Shown here piece after piece: positions 28,204 through 37,812 of a stretch of 45,241 nucleotides of DNA. The stretch spans positions 1-45,241 of the forward strand of contig CANHXO010000006.1 in NCBI GenBank assembly GCA_947464595.1, in the 5' to 3' direction. The notes beneath the pieces are model-generated. The model had not been told where the DNA came from. It saw nothing but the letters and a program-made list of their open reading frames with translations, and made no database searches. This stretch comes from Cytophagaceae bacterium. Its GTDB lineage: Bacteria > Bacteroidota > Bacteroidia > Cytophagales > Spirosomataceae. Both the position numbers and the translations under genes were made by a program. Within the stretch, counting starts at the first letter, position 1. The number at the start of each line of letters is the position of its first letter.

Positions 28204-29278
28204 TGATTGCATTTTGATAAAATTCAATATCTGATTTAATTAAATCTACCGCATTAACCCCCTCGTAATATTTCTTATACCAATCGATGGTTCGTTGAAT
28301 GGCCATTTCTGCATTAAAAGCGGGTTTCCATGCCAGCTCTTTTAATGCTTTTTGAATATCCAACTTGAGTAATCCTGCTTCATGCGGATTCATGGAATGA
28401 ATAACTGACTTATACTGACCTTTGCCCCAAATCTCAATGGACTTTTGGACCATCTCTTCCACCGTCAAAGCATCCGCCTCATGGGGACCAAAATTATATG
28501 CTTGTGAGTACGCAGCAGGTTTTTCCCTTAATTTAGCTCCCAGCTCAAGGTATCCAAAGAGGGGCTCGATGACATGTTGCCATGGCCTGACCGCTTGAGG
28601 ATTCCGAATGATAATTTCCTGATCATGGTACAATGCTTTGGCAATATCCGGTATTAATCGATCCAAGGACCAGTCGCCACCACCGATCACATTACCCGCT
28701 CTTGCCACGGCTACCGATTTCCCATGATCAGACAGATTATGGGTATTGAAAAAAGAATTGCGATACGAATCGATGACCAATTCACAACAAGCCTTGCTAG
28801 AACTGTAGGGGTCATAGCCCCCTAATCGATCATTTTCTTTAAACGCGTATTCGGTCTCTTGGTTGTGATATACTTTATCTGTCGTGATGAGCACGACGGA
28901 GCATTTCTTTTCTAAAAATCGCAAGGAGTCCAACACATTAGCCGTTCCGATCACATTCACTTCAAAGGTATCGACTGGGATTTCATAGGATAACCTGACC
29001 AAAGGCTGAGCAGCTAAATGAAATACATAATCTGGTTGGAAATCTAAGATAGCCTTCTTCAACGCTTCCTTATCTCGAATGTCATGAATCACCGACTCGC
29101 ATAAATCAGCTCCCGACATTTCATCAAATAAATTAATTTTTTGATCTGGAGCTAATGCATAGCCTTTTATGCTAGCACCTAAAATAGATAAAATTTGCAC
29201 TAACCAAGAACCTTTAAATCCAGTATGTCCGGTAACAAATACTTTTTTACCCTGATAATGATTTTTCAAATATTCCAT
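28190..29278 (-). CDS. rfbG: CDP-glucose 4,6-dehydratase (start MEYLKNHYQGKK, TAATG overlap with rfbF stop)
   Basis: KKVFVTGHTGFKGSWL, TTDKVYHNQE, GYDPYSSSKACCELV, VRPWQHVIEPL. Confidence 0.95.
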   Translation of the reverse strand: MEYLKNHYQGKKVFVTGHTGFKGSWLVQILSILGASIKGYALAPDQKINLFDEMSGADLCESVIHDIRDKEALKKAILDFQPDYVFHLAAQPLVRLSYEIPVDTFEVNVIGTANVLDSLRFLEKKCSVVLITTDKVYHNQETEYAFKENDRLGGYDPYSSSKACCELVIDSYRNSFFNTHNLSDHGKSVAVARAGNVIGGGDWSLDRLIPDIAKALYHDQEIIIRNPQAVRPWQHVIEPLFGYLELGAKLREKPAAYSQAYNFGPHEADALTVEEMVQKSIEIWGKGQYKSVIHSMNPHEAGLLKLDIQKALKELAWKPAFNAEMAIQRTIDWYKKYYEGVNAVDLIKSDIEFYQNAINEKK

Positions 29279-30057
29279 TAATCCCAAATTTTCCATTTAG
29301 CATTATTATTTTGCCACATTTGTTCTAATTCATTCCGATCACGTAACGCATCCATCGGCTTCCAAAAACCCGTATGTTTAAAGGCTGCTAGTTGCTGATC
29401 ATTTGCAATGTCTAATAAAGGCTGTTTCTCCCATTGTATGTTTTCCATATCACCTTGTAGGTAATTAAAAACCTCTGGTTCGAGAACGAAAAAGCCCCCA
29501 TTGATCCACATGCCATCACCCTGTGGCTTTTCAACAAATTGATCAACAATTCCACTGGGATTTATTTCAAGATTCCCAAATCTACCGGGAGTTTGTACAC
29601 TGGTTAGAGTAGCATACTTCCCATGAGACTTATGAAAAGCAATCAAATCCTGGATGTTAATATCGGCAACCCCATCGCCATAGGTCAGCATGAAGGTTTC
29701 GTTTCCTATGTATTTTTGTATTTTTTGGATGCGGCCTGCCGTGTTGGTTGTTAGCCCCGTGTCAACCAAAGTTACTTTAAACGACTCCGAATTAGTGAAA
29801 TGCACATCGACCTTATTTTTCTCTAATTCGACCGTAATGTCAGAATTATATAAGTAATAATTTAAAAAATACTCCTTAATCATTTGAGATTTATAGCCTA
29901 AACATATGATGAATTCATTAAATCCATAAGACTCGTAGATTTTCATGATATGCCATAAAATGGGCTTGCCGCCTATTTCAACCATTGGTTTTGGCCTAGA
30001 TTCCGTTTCTTCCATTAATCGTGTACCTAAGCCACCTGCCAGTAATACAACTTTCAT
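29278..30057 (-). CDS. rfbF: Glucose-1-phosphate cytidylyltransferase
   Basis: MKVVLLAGGLGTRLMEETESRPKPMVEIGGKPILWHIMKIY, LTYGDGVADINI, WEKQPLLDIANDQQLAAFKHTGFWKPMDALRD. Confidence 0.96.
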   Translation of the reverse strand: MKVVLLAGGLGTRLMEETESRPKPMVEIGGKPILWHIMKIYESYGFNEFIICLGYKSQMIKEYFLNYYLYNSDITVELEKNKVDVHFTNSESFKVTLVDTGLTTNTAGRIQKIQKYIGNETFMLTYGDGVADINIQDLIAFHKSHGKYATLTSVQTPGRFGNLEINPSGIVDQFVEKPQGDGMWINGGFFVLEPEVFNYLQGDMENIQWEKQPLLDIANDQQLAAFKHTGFWKPMDALRDRNELEQMWQNNNAKWKIWD

Positions 30058-30299
30058 AACGCTTGACTTTAATGATCAAAATATATTGCCTAATCTGAAC
30101 ATAAATCCACCCAAAAATTTAAATTAAATTGTTCTTGAAATTTATTTTAAATTTGAGGCAAATTTTTTAAAAAAAGATGTTCGATTTCCAAATTAGATAT
30201 TTAAAATTAATCAATCATAAATCAAATACCAATTATAAACTTGTTTTGTCATTTTAATTCTTTCGCCAAAACGCTCTCGTAAAATAATTTAAAAATTCA

Positions 30300-31883
30300 T
30301 TGCTCAAAAAAATGAAGATGCACTTTTTTAAAACATACAAGAATTTAATCACTCTTGCCTTTTTAACCTTCATTATTTTTGTTTGTCGACTCATTTCATT
30401 CAGGGAAAATTCGCTTGATCCGGATGAGCTAGAATACCTATATGCCATTCGAAGATGCTTAATAGACCTACGACCGTTTGTTGGCTTTGACTCGCATACC
30501 ACTGGCCCTATGGCCATTTATTTGCTCGCCTTGATAAAAATACTGACGGGATTTTCTAAGCTGTATCAGTTAAGGCTCATCACCTATTTTTGCTTTATCG
30601 TACCTAGTTTATATTTAATTTACCATGCCCTTAAACCCGGAGCGAAAATCATCGGTGCGACGGCATTTACGGTGTTTGTGTGCATTTCCAACTTCCCTAG
30701 TTTTGGGCTCTATTATGATGGGATTTTTTGTTACAATACGGAATACCAACTTTTATTGTATTCGTCCATCTGGTATGCGTTAATGCAGCAATCCTTCAAT
30801 AAGGGCCGAATAATCGGCATAGCCTTACTGATTTTCATTTTACCCTTGGTCAAGTTTCAAGCCATCCCCTTAACGGTTTTTTTTGCTGGCTATATAAGTT
30901 TAAAATGGATCCTTAGGAAAGAATATGCCTATTTAAAATTGGCAACGATTGCCTATGGGACCTTCATCGGCATAGGCCTTTTTTACTTAGGGCTAAGTGG
31001 ACTTCTTGATGATTTTTACTATTCCTACTTCACTAAAAATTTGACTTACATGTCAAGCCATGCACTCGGCCAAAGTTCCATTAATCCACTGCATTTTATT
31101 CACCGCATCGATCAATTTTATGCGTTCATTTATATTTTTCTATTGATCTTTTTATACTACATCCTGAATAGCATAACTGAAACAAAATTTTCTCTCAAGA
31201 ACTTTTTATTGCATCCGCTTACTTTTAGCTTTTCGTTTTTAATGGTTTCTACGATCACCATTATCATCAGCAAGAATGATTTTGGCCATTATTATATTTT
31301 TTTATTCTTGCCCATCAGCATCTTTATCGCAGATGTATACCATGCATTAGCCATTAAAAATGAAAACAATAAATATGTATATGCCATTTTCATGATCATT
31401 CTTTTATTGAATTTCAACTATTCTTATTTAAGTAAATCCTGTGAACTAGTTTGGAATAAAATTACCTCTAAGTCCGTCGACCATTTAACCTTTGGCAAAC
31501 CGTTGCACACGATTATTGAAAAAGACTTAGTGGATTGGCTTAAGAAACACCGACAATCAAAAGAAGAGGCCATTTTGTCGATCGGTTGGACTCAATCGCA
31601 AGCCTTGTACTATGAATTGCAAGATGATTTTAAACCTATGTATAGCAAATCAAACTTCTTTTATTATAAAAATAGTTTTGAAACCCAAAATACATACCTC
31701 TTTAATAAGGAGGAAACCTATTTATTAAAGGCACTTCAAGCCGAAAAACCCCTATTCATTGTGGATACTTGGGACCTGCTCAAAGAATTAAAAGGTACTC
31801 GCTTGCCCTTATTTGTTGCCCAAAAGTACGACTTGAAATTTAGTTTAAACAAAAATACGGACTATCGACGCAAAGTTCGTTAA
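30300..31883 (+). CDS. Polytopic membrane protein, GT-C-like glycosyltransferase (PMT/GT39-like)
   Basis: About 10 hydrophobic segments; N-terminal loop DPDELEYLYAIRRCLIDLRPFVGFDSHTTGPMAIYL carrying DxDE-type acidic residues; hydrophilic C-terminus. Confidence 0.6.
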   Translation: MLKKMKMHFFKTYKNLITLAFLTFIIFVCRLISFRENSLDPDELEYLYAIRRCLIDLRPFVGFDSHTTGPMAIYLLALIKILTGFSKLYQLRLITYFCFIVPSLYLIYHALKPGAKIIGATAFTVFVCISNFPSFGLYYDGIFCYNTEYQLLLYSSIWYALMQQSFNKGRIIGIALLIFILPLVKFQAIPLTVFFAGYISLKWILRKEYAYLKLATIAYGTFIGIGLFYLGLSGLLDDFYYSYFTKNLTYMSSHALGQSSINPLHFIHRIDQFYAFIYIFLLIFLYYILNSITETKFSLKNFLLHPLTFSFSFLMVSTITIIISKNDFGHYYIFLFLPISIFIADVYHALAIKNENNKYVYAIFMIILLLNFNYSYLSKSCELVWNKITSKSVDHLTFGKPLHTIIEKDLVDWLKKHRQSKEEAILSIGWTQSQALYYELQDDFKPMYSKSNFFYYKNSFETQNTYLFNKEETYLLKALQAEKPLFIVDTWDLLKELKGTRLPLFVAQKYDLKFSLNKNTDYRRKVR

Positions 31884-31888
31884 TCATC

Positions 31889-32233
31889 CTATGCATCGTA
31901 CACGGTCACTTTTTTCCAAAGGTGTGAGCAGTTTTTAACAAATTCCATGTGCAATGGATGATCTTGATATACTTTTTGGCCCGCAGCATCCTCAAAAAAC
32001 ATAATTTCAGAAACATCCCAAGAGGTATCTACCACATCGCGTTTCTCCGTAGAGGCTAACACGCCTACGTGCATTCTTTGAATGGTAGGGATGGCCCTTA
32101 AGGTATTCAAACCAGCCAATAAAGCATTTTTATCTGCCTCTGATTCAGGATGATTCAACCAGAAAAATACATGGTGAATTAAGGAAATGGAGGGTTTTTC
32201 CATGGCAGGCGCATCGTTATTAGCTGTAGACAT
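31889..32233 (-). CDS. Dabb (stress-responsive alpha/beta barrel) domain protein (start MSTANND)
   Basis: ISLIHHVFFWLNHPESEADKNALLAGLNTLRAIP...HPLHMEFVKNCSHLWKKVTVYD. Confidence 0.85.
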   Translation of the reverse strand: MSTANNDAPAMEKPSISLIHHVFFWLNHPESEADKNALLAGLNTLRAIPTIQRMHVGVLASTEKRDVVDTSWDVSEIMFFEDAAGQKVYQDHPLHMEFVKNCSHLWKKVTVYDA

Positions 32234-32357
32234 CTTATGATTGGATTTAAATTTCGAAACCCAATATCCAAAAAAAATCACAAATTATTATCCCGAAAAT
32301 CCCCTTAAGGAGGTATTTTATTAAATATTAATTAATTTAATAGCTTAAACATAAACT

Positions 32358-33797
32358 ATGAAATCAAACGAAAAATCGCGTCGGTCTTTTTTAAAGAACT
32401 CGACCTTGTTGACAGCCGCCGCTGCATTTCCAACTATTTGGACTTCATCGACCAACTATTATTTACCGGGTCCTGCTTATTTACCAGCGAAGGACAAGGT
32501 GAATTTAGCCTGTATCGGGATTGGAAATCAAGGGGGTTCTGATGTCATGTCCTTTGCCAAAACAGGTTTAGCTAATTTTGTCGCCTTCTGCGACGTAGAT
32601 ATGGGAGCGCCTCAGACGAGAGCTGTCTTAGAGAAATTCCCTGATGTACCGCGCTTTCAAGATTTCAGAACGATGTTTGATAAAATGGGAAGCCAAATTG
32701 AAGCAGTGGCCATAGGGGTTCCGGATCATTCGCACTTCCCTATTACCATGATGGCTTTAGCATTAGGCAAGCACGTGTATGTGGAAAAACCGATGGCAAG
32801 GACATTTAATGAGGTAGAACTGATGATGGCAGCGGCCAAAAAACATAGCCAATGCGTCACCCAAATGGGAAATCAAGGCCACTCAGAGGCCAATTATTTT
32901 CAGTTCAAAGCATGGCAAGAAGCGGGCATCATCAAGGATGTTACGTCGATGACGGCTCATATGAACTCGGCGCGTCGATGGCATGGTTGGGATACTGCCA
33001 TCAAGAAATTCCCTGCTGGGGAAGCTGTCCCAAGTACCTTAGACTGGGATATCTGGCAAGGGGTCGTGCAACCACATGAATACCAAAAAGACTTTGTCAA
33101 CGGTCAGTGGCGTTGTTGGTTCGACTACGGATTAGGCGCACTAGGTGACTGGGGTGCACACATCATGGATACGGCGCATGAGTTTTTGAATTTGGGCTTG
33201 CCTACAGAAATCAATATGTTGAGAGCAGATGGACATAATTCATTCTTTTATCCGCAATCGACTACTTTGTTATTTAAATTCCCTGCTCGCGGGAATATGC
33301 CTGCCATGGATATTACTTGGTACGATGGCATCAACAACATCCCTCCCGTTCCTGCAGGCTATGGTGTTTCTGAATTAGATCCGAATATCCCTCCGGCTAG
33401 CAATGGCAAGATTCAACCGGCTAAATTAAATCCAGGCAAGATTATTTACTCCAAAGAATTGACCTTCAAGGGTGGATCCCATGGAAGTACCTTGTCGATT
33501 ATTCCGGAGGATAAAGCGAAAGACATGGCGAATAAATTGCCGCAGGTACCTGTGAGTCCTTCGAATCACTATGCCAACTACCTAAAAGCTTGTATGGGAT
33601 TGGAGAAAACGAGATCGCCCTTTGCGATTGCGGGGCCTTTAAGCCAAGTGTTTACCTTGGGCGTGATGGCACAAAAATTAAACACTAAATTATTGTTTGA
33701 CCGAAATACCAAACAGATTACAAATCATAAGTTAGCTAACCAATTGCTTGTAGGGGCACCTCCAAGAAAAGGATGGGAGCAATATTATCAAGTATAG
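32358..33797 (+). CDS. Exported (Tat-like) Gfo/Idh/MocA family oxidoreductase
   Basis: RRSFLKNSTLLTAAAAFPTIW leader; VNLACIGIGNQGGSDV, AIGVPDHSHFPITMMALALGKHVYVEKPMA. Confidence 0.9.
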   Translation: MKSNEKSRRSFLKNSTLLTAAAAFPTIWTSSTNYYLPGPAYLPAKDKVNLACIGIGNQGGSDVMSFAKTGLANFVAFCDVDMGAPQTRAVLEKFPDVPRFQDFRTMFDKMGSQIEAVAIGVPDHSHFPITMMALALGKHVYVEKPMARTFNEVELMMAAAKKHSQCVTQMGNQGHSEANYFQFKAWQEAGIIKDVTSMTAHMNSARRWHGWDTAIKKFPAGEAVPSTLDWDIWQGVVQPHEYQKDFVNGQWRCWFDYGLGALGDWGAHIMDTAHEFLNLGLPTEINMLRADGHNSFFYPQSTTLLFKFPARGNMPAMDITWYDGINNIPPVPAGYGVSELDPNIPPASNGKIQPAKLNPGKIIYSKELTFKGGSHGSTLSIIPEDKAKDMANKLPQVPVSPSNHYANYLKACMGLEKTRSPFAIAGPLSQVFTLGVMAQKLNTKLLFDRNTKQITNHKLANQLLVGAPPRKGWEQYYQV

Positions 33798-33885
33798 TTT
33801 TTGCATTTCGGTTAATTCCAAAGAGGCAAATGGCCTATTTATAAAATCACTAGGACTTAGGCCAAAAAGATTTAAATAATTAGTC

Positions 33886-33920
33886 AAATAGACGCAATCA
33901 CTTGCGTCTATTTTTTTTTT
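33886..33920 (+). terminator. Rho-independent terminator downstream of the Gfo/Idh gene
   Basis: AAATAGACGCAA-TCAC-TTGCGTCTATTT (12-bp perfect stem) followed by a T run. Confidence 0.88.
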
Positions 33921-34079
33921 GCAAATGACCTCATTCATCTTAATGAAAAAAAGTAATGGAAAAAAGCAAAGGAAAAACCTTCAGAGGGCCTGTGGATAAA
34001 TCCTAAAATTTTGGGGGAATGCCCTATTATTAAATTAATTTTTTTACTTTTGAAATCATTGAAGTTTAATAAATATCGT

Positions 34080-35120
34080 ATGAAAATGAACTTGCCCTGG
34101 GTGGAATCCCCATTTTTTGAAAAGATATTAGAAGAGAAAAAGCTAAGACCGGCCGAAAAAGAAATGGCGCGTGTGTACAATGAAGATGGCTATATCGTTT
34201 TAAAGAATGTATTTACGGAGGACGAGATTAATCAAGTGATTGCAGATATTCATGAAAAAGGATTTAACCCGGATTATACCTTGATTAAAACCAGGGATTT
34301 CAATCGTTGCCAAGATCTGTGGGAGCATTCGGAACCCGTCAGAAATTTATCGACCAAACCCGAGATCTTATCTACCTTAGAAATGTTGTATGATCGAGAG
34401 GTGGTACCCTTTCAAACATTGAATTTCTTATGTGGAACCCAACAAATGGCACATTCCGACACGATTCATTTCAGTTCCTTGCCTGCTAAATTTATGGCAG
34501 GTGTTTGGATTGCATTGGAAGATGTCACACATGAAAATGGCCCTTTATTTTATTACCCTGGCTCGCATAAAATGCCAGAGTATAACTTCAATCATTTTAG
34601 GGAGAATTTGGTTGACAATAGCTACGACAACTACCATGATTACGAGCTCTTTATGGAGGCATTGATGTTGAATTCGCCCTATGAAAAAAAGGAGTTTTTG
34701 GCCAAAAAAGGAGATGTCTTAATCTGGTCGGCCAACATAGTCCATGGGGGAAGTCCGGTCTTGAATCCTAGTTCAACTAGGTTATCACAGGTAACCCATT
34801 ATTACTTCAAAGATTGCATTTATTACTCGCCCATGAGCTCGAATACGATATCTGGGGAGTTGCAGGTGAGAACCCAATTAAAAAATATGCGAACAGGAAT
34901 CGTGGAACCTTCTACTTTCAATGGCCAACCGACTACCTTAGTCCGAACCTATAAAAGCCTGTATACCATTAATGCCCATTTGATGTATCCCACACTGGTA
35001 CGCCACATCAGTGATTTTAGGTATGTGTTTAAAATGAAGGGACTTAAGGGATTAATGAATGAATTATTCATCAAATTTCGGGTGATTTTATACAAGCTTG
35101 GCTTGAGAAAGGGGATTTGA
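34080..35120 (+). CDS. Phytanoyl-CoA dioxygenase (PhyH) family protein (start MKMNLPW)
   Basis: YNEDGYIVLKNVFTEDEI; HSDTIHFSS and IVHGGSPVLNPSSTRLS (HxD...H iron triad), ENGPLFYYPGSHKMPEY. Confidence 0.88.
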   Translation: MKMNLPWVESPFFEKILEEKKLRPAEKEMARVYNEDGYIVLKNVFTEDEINQVIADIHEKGFNPDYTLIKTRDFNRCQDLWEHSEPVRNLSTKPEILSTLEMLYDREVVPFQTLNFLCGTQQMAHSDTIHFSSLPAKFMAGVWIALEDVTHENGPLFYYPGSHKMPEYNFNHFRENLVDNSYDNYHDYELFMEALMLNSPYEKKEFLAKKGDVLIWSANIVHGGSPVLNPSSTRLSQVTHYYFKDCIYYSPMSSNTISGELQVRTQLKNMRTGIVEPSTFNGQPTTLVRTYKSLYTINAHLMYPTLVRHISDFRYVFKMKGLKGLMNELFIKFRVILYKLGLRKGI

Positions 35121-35300
35121 TTTATATCGAAGAGATTCATTAAATAAGTTTTTAGATTTAAATCGGGTTAGAATCCGGAATCTGTTTAGGAATCTACCAT
35201 GACGTTTTTAAACGCTGCCTGTAAAAGGAAAGATTATTTTATTTTTTACTAATTTTATTGTTAAAAAAAGACTTGTATAAGTCAAAAAGACCACAAAGAT

Positions 35301-35972
35301 ATGCTTTCATATAAAGTTAAAAGATTCTATTATTTTTTATTTACTCCAATAATGGAAGTAAATGCACTGATTTATAAAGCATTTCGATCGCCTGCAAAGG
35401 ATAATGAGGCATTAGTTAAAGTTCATTTGGGCCCTGGAAGAAACAACTACTTATCAGGATGGATTAATGTGGATTCTAATAAGTTTACGGCAAAAGTTGA
35501 TTTATGGGCTAATATTTCAGAAAAACTACCATTTAGAGATCAATCTGTCGATGTGTTTTATTCGCACCATGTCATTGAACATCTACCTTCTTTGCTATTG
35601 CATTTTGAAGAAATGTTTAGAAGTTTAAAAAGAGGTGGTAAAATCAGAATGGGTGGGCCTAATGGTGATAGTGCGATAGCAAAATTTTCACAGAACGATT
35701 TGGAATGGTTTCCTGATTTCCCTGATAACAAATTGAGTATAGGGGGTAGATTTGAAAATTTTATTTTTTGCAGAAAAGAACATTTGACTATTTTAACAAA
35801 AAGCTATTTAGAAGAAATATTACATTCGGTCGGCTTTGTTAACATTCGCGTTTGTATCCCGACAAAAACGACTCATTTTTCTCCATTCATTGACCATTCT
35901 GTCCTGGAAAAGGAATGGGAAACAGATTTCGACTTTCCGCATACCTTAATCATAGAGGCTGAGAAAATTTAA
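35301..35972 (+). CDS. Class I SAM-dependent methyltransferase (type 11-like)
   Basis: VKVHLGPGRNNYLSGWINVDS, LPFRDQSVDVFYSHHVIEHLP, EEMFRSLKRGGKIRMGGPNG. Confidence 0.8.
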   Translation: MLSYKVKRFYYFLFTPIMEVNALIYKAFRSPAKDNEALVKVHLGPGRNNYLSGWINVDSNKFTAKVDLWANISEKLPFRDQSVDVFYSHHVIEHLPSLLLHFEEMFRSLKRGGKIRMGGPNGDSAIAKFSQNDLEWFPDFPDNKLSIGGRFENFIFCRKEHLTILTKSYLEEILHSVGFVNIRVCIPTKTTHFSPFIDHSVLEKEWETDFDFPHTLIIEAEKI

Positions 35973-36046
35973 ATACTTGTATTTTTTATTTTTGAAAAAT
36001 CAATGTTTGAATGAATTGAAATAACGGATGATGCAATACATAAAAT

Positions 36047-36082
36047 AAAAAACCCTTTCTAAACTAACAGAAAGGGTTTTTT
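36047..36082. terminator. Bidirectional terminator between the methyltransferase and tRNA-Phe
   Basis: AAAAAACCCTTTCT-AAACTAAC-AGAAAGGGTTTTTT: 14-bp perfect stem, T tract on both strands. Confidence 0.85.
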
Positions 36083-36093
36083 TTCAATTTAAA

Positions 36094-36169
36094 TGGTGGT
36101 AGATCCCGGACTCGAACCGGGGACACACGGATTTTCAGTCCGATGCTCTACCAACTGAGCTAATCCACC
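36094..36169 (-). tRNA. tRNA-Phe (anticodon GAA), CCA encoded
   Basis: Minus strand GGTGGATTAGCTCAGTTGGTAGAGCATCGGACTGAAAATCCGTGTGTCCCCGGTTCGAGTCCGGGATCTACCACCA; full cloverleaf. Confidence 0.97.
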
Positions 36170-36389
36170 ATTTACCCTGGCGTGTGCGTTGGGACTGCAA
36201 AAATACGGATATTTTTTTTTAATCCCAATGAGGCATTGAAAATTGTTCTATTAATTACGAAAAAACAACAAAGCGACTACCCAACATTCACGCATCTGTC
36301 TATATAAATCGGGTATCCTTTGGGTAAATGCACCTTGTCTTTTTGAAATTAAAGCGTTTTCTTTGTAAAATTCCATTAACCTCGTTCTA

Positions 36390-37802
36390 ATGACCTTATT
36401 GATTTTACTGAGTTCGATTCTTACGTTCACCAACATGGCGGATACCACCACTCATTCCAGTGTGGAGTTACAGGCCATCGCATCGGATGTAGGGGCGACA
36501 CCATTTTTTTTGAGCCGATTGCAGTATGGAGCAATTCCGTTGGATAATCCTGGAGTTGTTGCTATCGTTCGAAATGGCAAAAATTATAATTTGAAGAAAA
36601 AGTATGACTGGAAATATCAAGTTCAGGCGACAGGTTGGGCTGGCAAACAAAATGATTTCTGGCTAACAGAAGCCTATGTGAGCGGCCGTCGTGGGAATTG
36701 GGAACTCTGGGCAGGCCGTAGAAAAGAGGTGTATGGCTTAGGAGATACGGCGATGACCAGTGGATTCTATGCATGGTCTGGGAATGCAGTACCTATCCCC
36801 AAAATCCAGTTTGGCACTCGGGATTATGTGGATTTCGCCAAAGGGCATTTGGGCATCTTCATGACTTTTGCCCATGGATGGCTTGATAATCAAGGTCCTG
36901 TTCTAGATGGATTATTGCATCAAAAAACCTTATATGGCAGAATAGGCAGGAGAAACGCCTTGATTAATTTGTTTGGTGGAGTAAACCATCAGGTGATGTG
37001 GTCTGGGGTAAGTAGGGATGGAACTACTTGGGGAACCGGATTGAATACCTTTTACTATGTTGTCACGACAAGTAAAGACCGAGAAACCATTAAAGAAGAT
37101 CCGAATGCACCTGCCACTGAATGGGGGTATCAATATGGCGCACATTTAGGATCTATCGATTTTCTTCTAAAGGTTCAACCCGAATGGGGTACTGTTTCTA
37201 TATATAAGCAAACTGCTTGGGAAACGGGGAGAATTGTTAAATTGATTACCGCGAATGATGGCATCACGGGAATAAGTCTGCATCTAAATCGAACAAAGCT
37301 GCTCCAGCGTATCATATTTGAATACATTTATACGGCAAATCAGGGTCACTATTATTCCGGTTTGGCAAAATTATTAGGTATGAAAGATCCACATGCCGAT
37401 GAATATGAAGACAATTTTAATGGTACTCATGGTGGCTGGCATTACATGGACCGTGGAATAGGTACCCCTTTTATAGTATATGACATGGAAAGTAAATCAA
37501 GGAATGGATATGACTTTACTTTAAATGCAGTAAAAGCTTATTATATGGGCTTTCAAGGTCAATTTCCTAATAATCTTTATTGGAAATTGAGGTTAGCTTA
37601 CAGTTTACATACCTATCCGAGATTCCCAGGATTTCCCATTAGGGATTACAATGGATTTACCCCTCAGACATCTGTAGGTTTACAAGTGTCAAAAAATGTA
37701 TTTGAAAATTTGAATTTTCAAGCTGAGATCGGATATGATCAGGGAGAGAGAGTAACGAATACTCTAGGGATGAAATTAGGGCTGAAGTATATAGTTAACT
37801 AA
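36390..37802 (+). CDS. Wzi-like capsule assembly outer-membrane protein
   Basis: Signal-like N-terminus; beta-barrel alternation; WELWAGRRKEVYGLGD, IPKIQFGTRDYVDF, ending LGMKLGLKYIVN. Confidence 0.75.
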   Translation: MTLLILLSSILTFTNMADTTTHSSVELQAIASDVGATPFFLSRLQYGAIPLDNPGVVAIVRNGKNYNLKKKYDWKYQVQATGWAGKQNDFWLTEAYVSGRRGNWELWAGRRKEVYGLGDTAMTSGFYAWSGNAVPIPKIQFGTRDYVDFAKGHLGIFMTFAHGWLDNQGPVLDGLLHQKTLYGRIGRRNALINLFGGVNHQVMWSGVSRDGTTWGTGLNTFYYVVTTSKDRETIKEDPNAPATEWGYQYGAHLGSIDFLLKVQPEWGTVSIYKQTAWETGRIVKLITANDGITGISLHLNRTKLLQRIIFEYIYTANQGHYYSGLAKLLGMKDPHADEYEDNFNGTHGGWHYMDRGIGTPFIVYDMESKSRNGYDFTLNAVKAYYMGFQGQFPNNLYWKLRLAYSLHTYPRFPGFPIRDYNGFTPQTSVGLQVSKNVFENLNFQAEIGYDQGERVTNTLGMKLGLKYIVN

Positions 37803-37812
37803 TAGAGCATTT

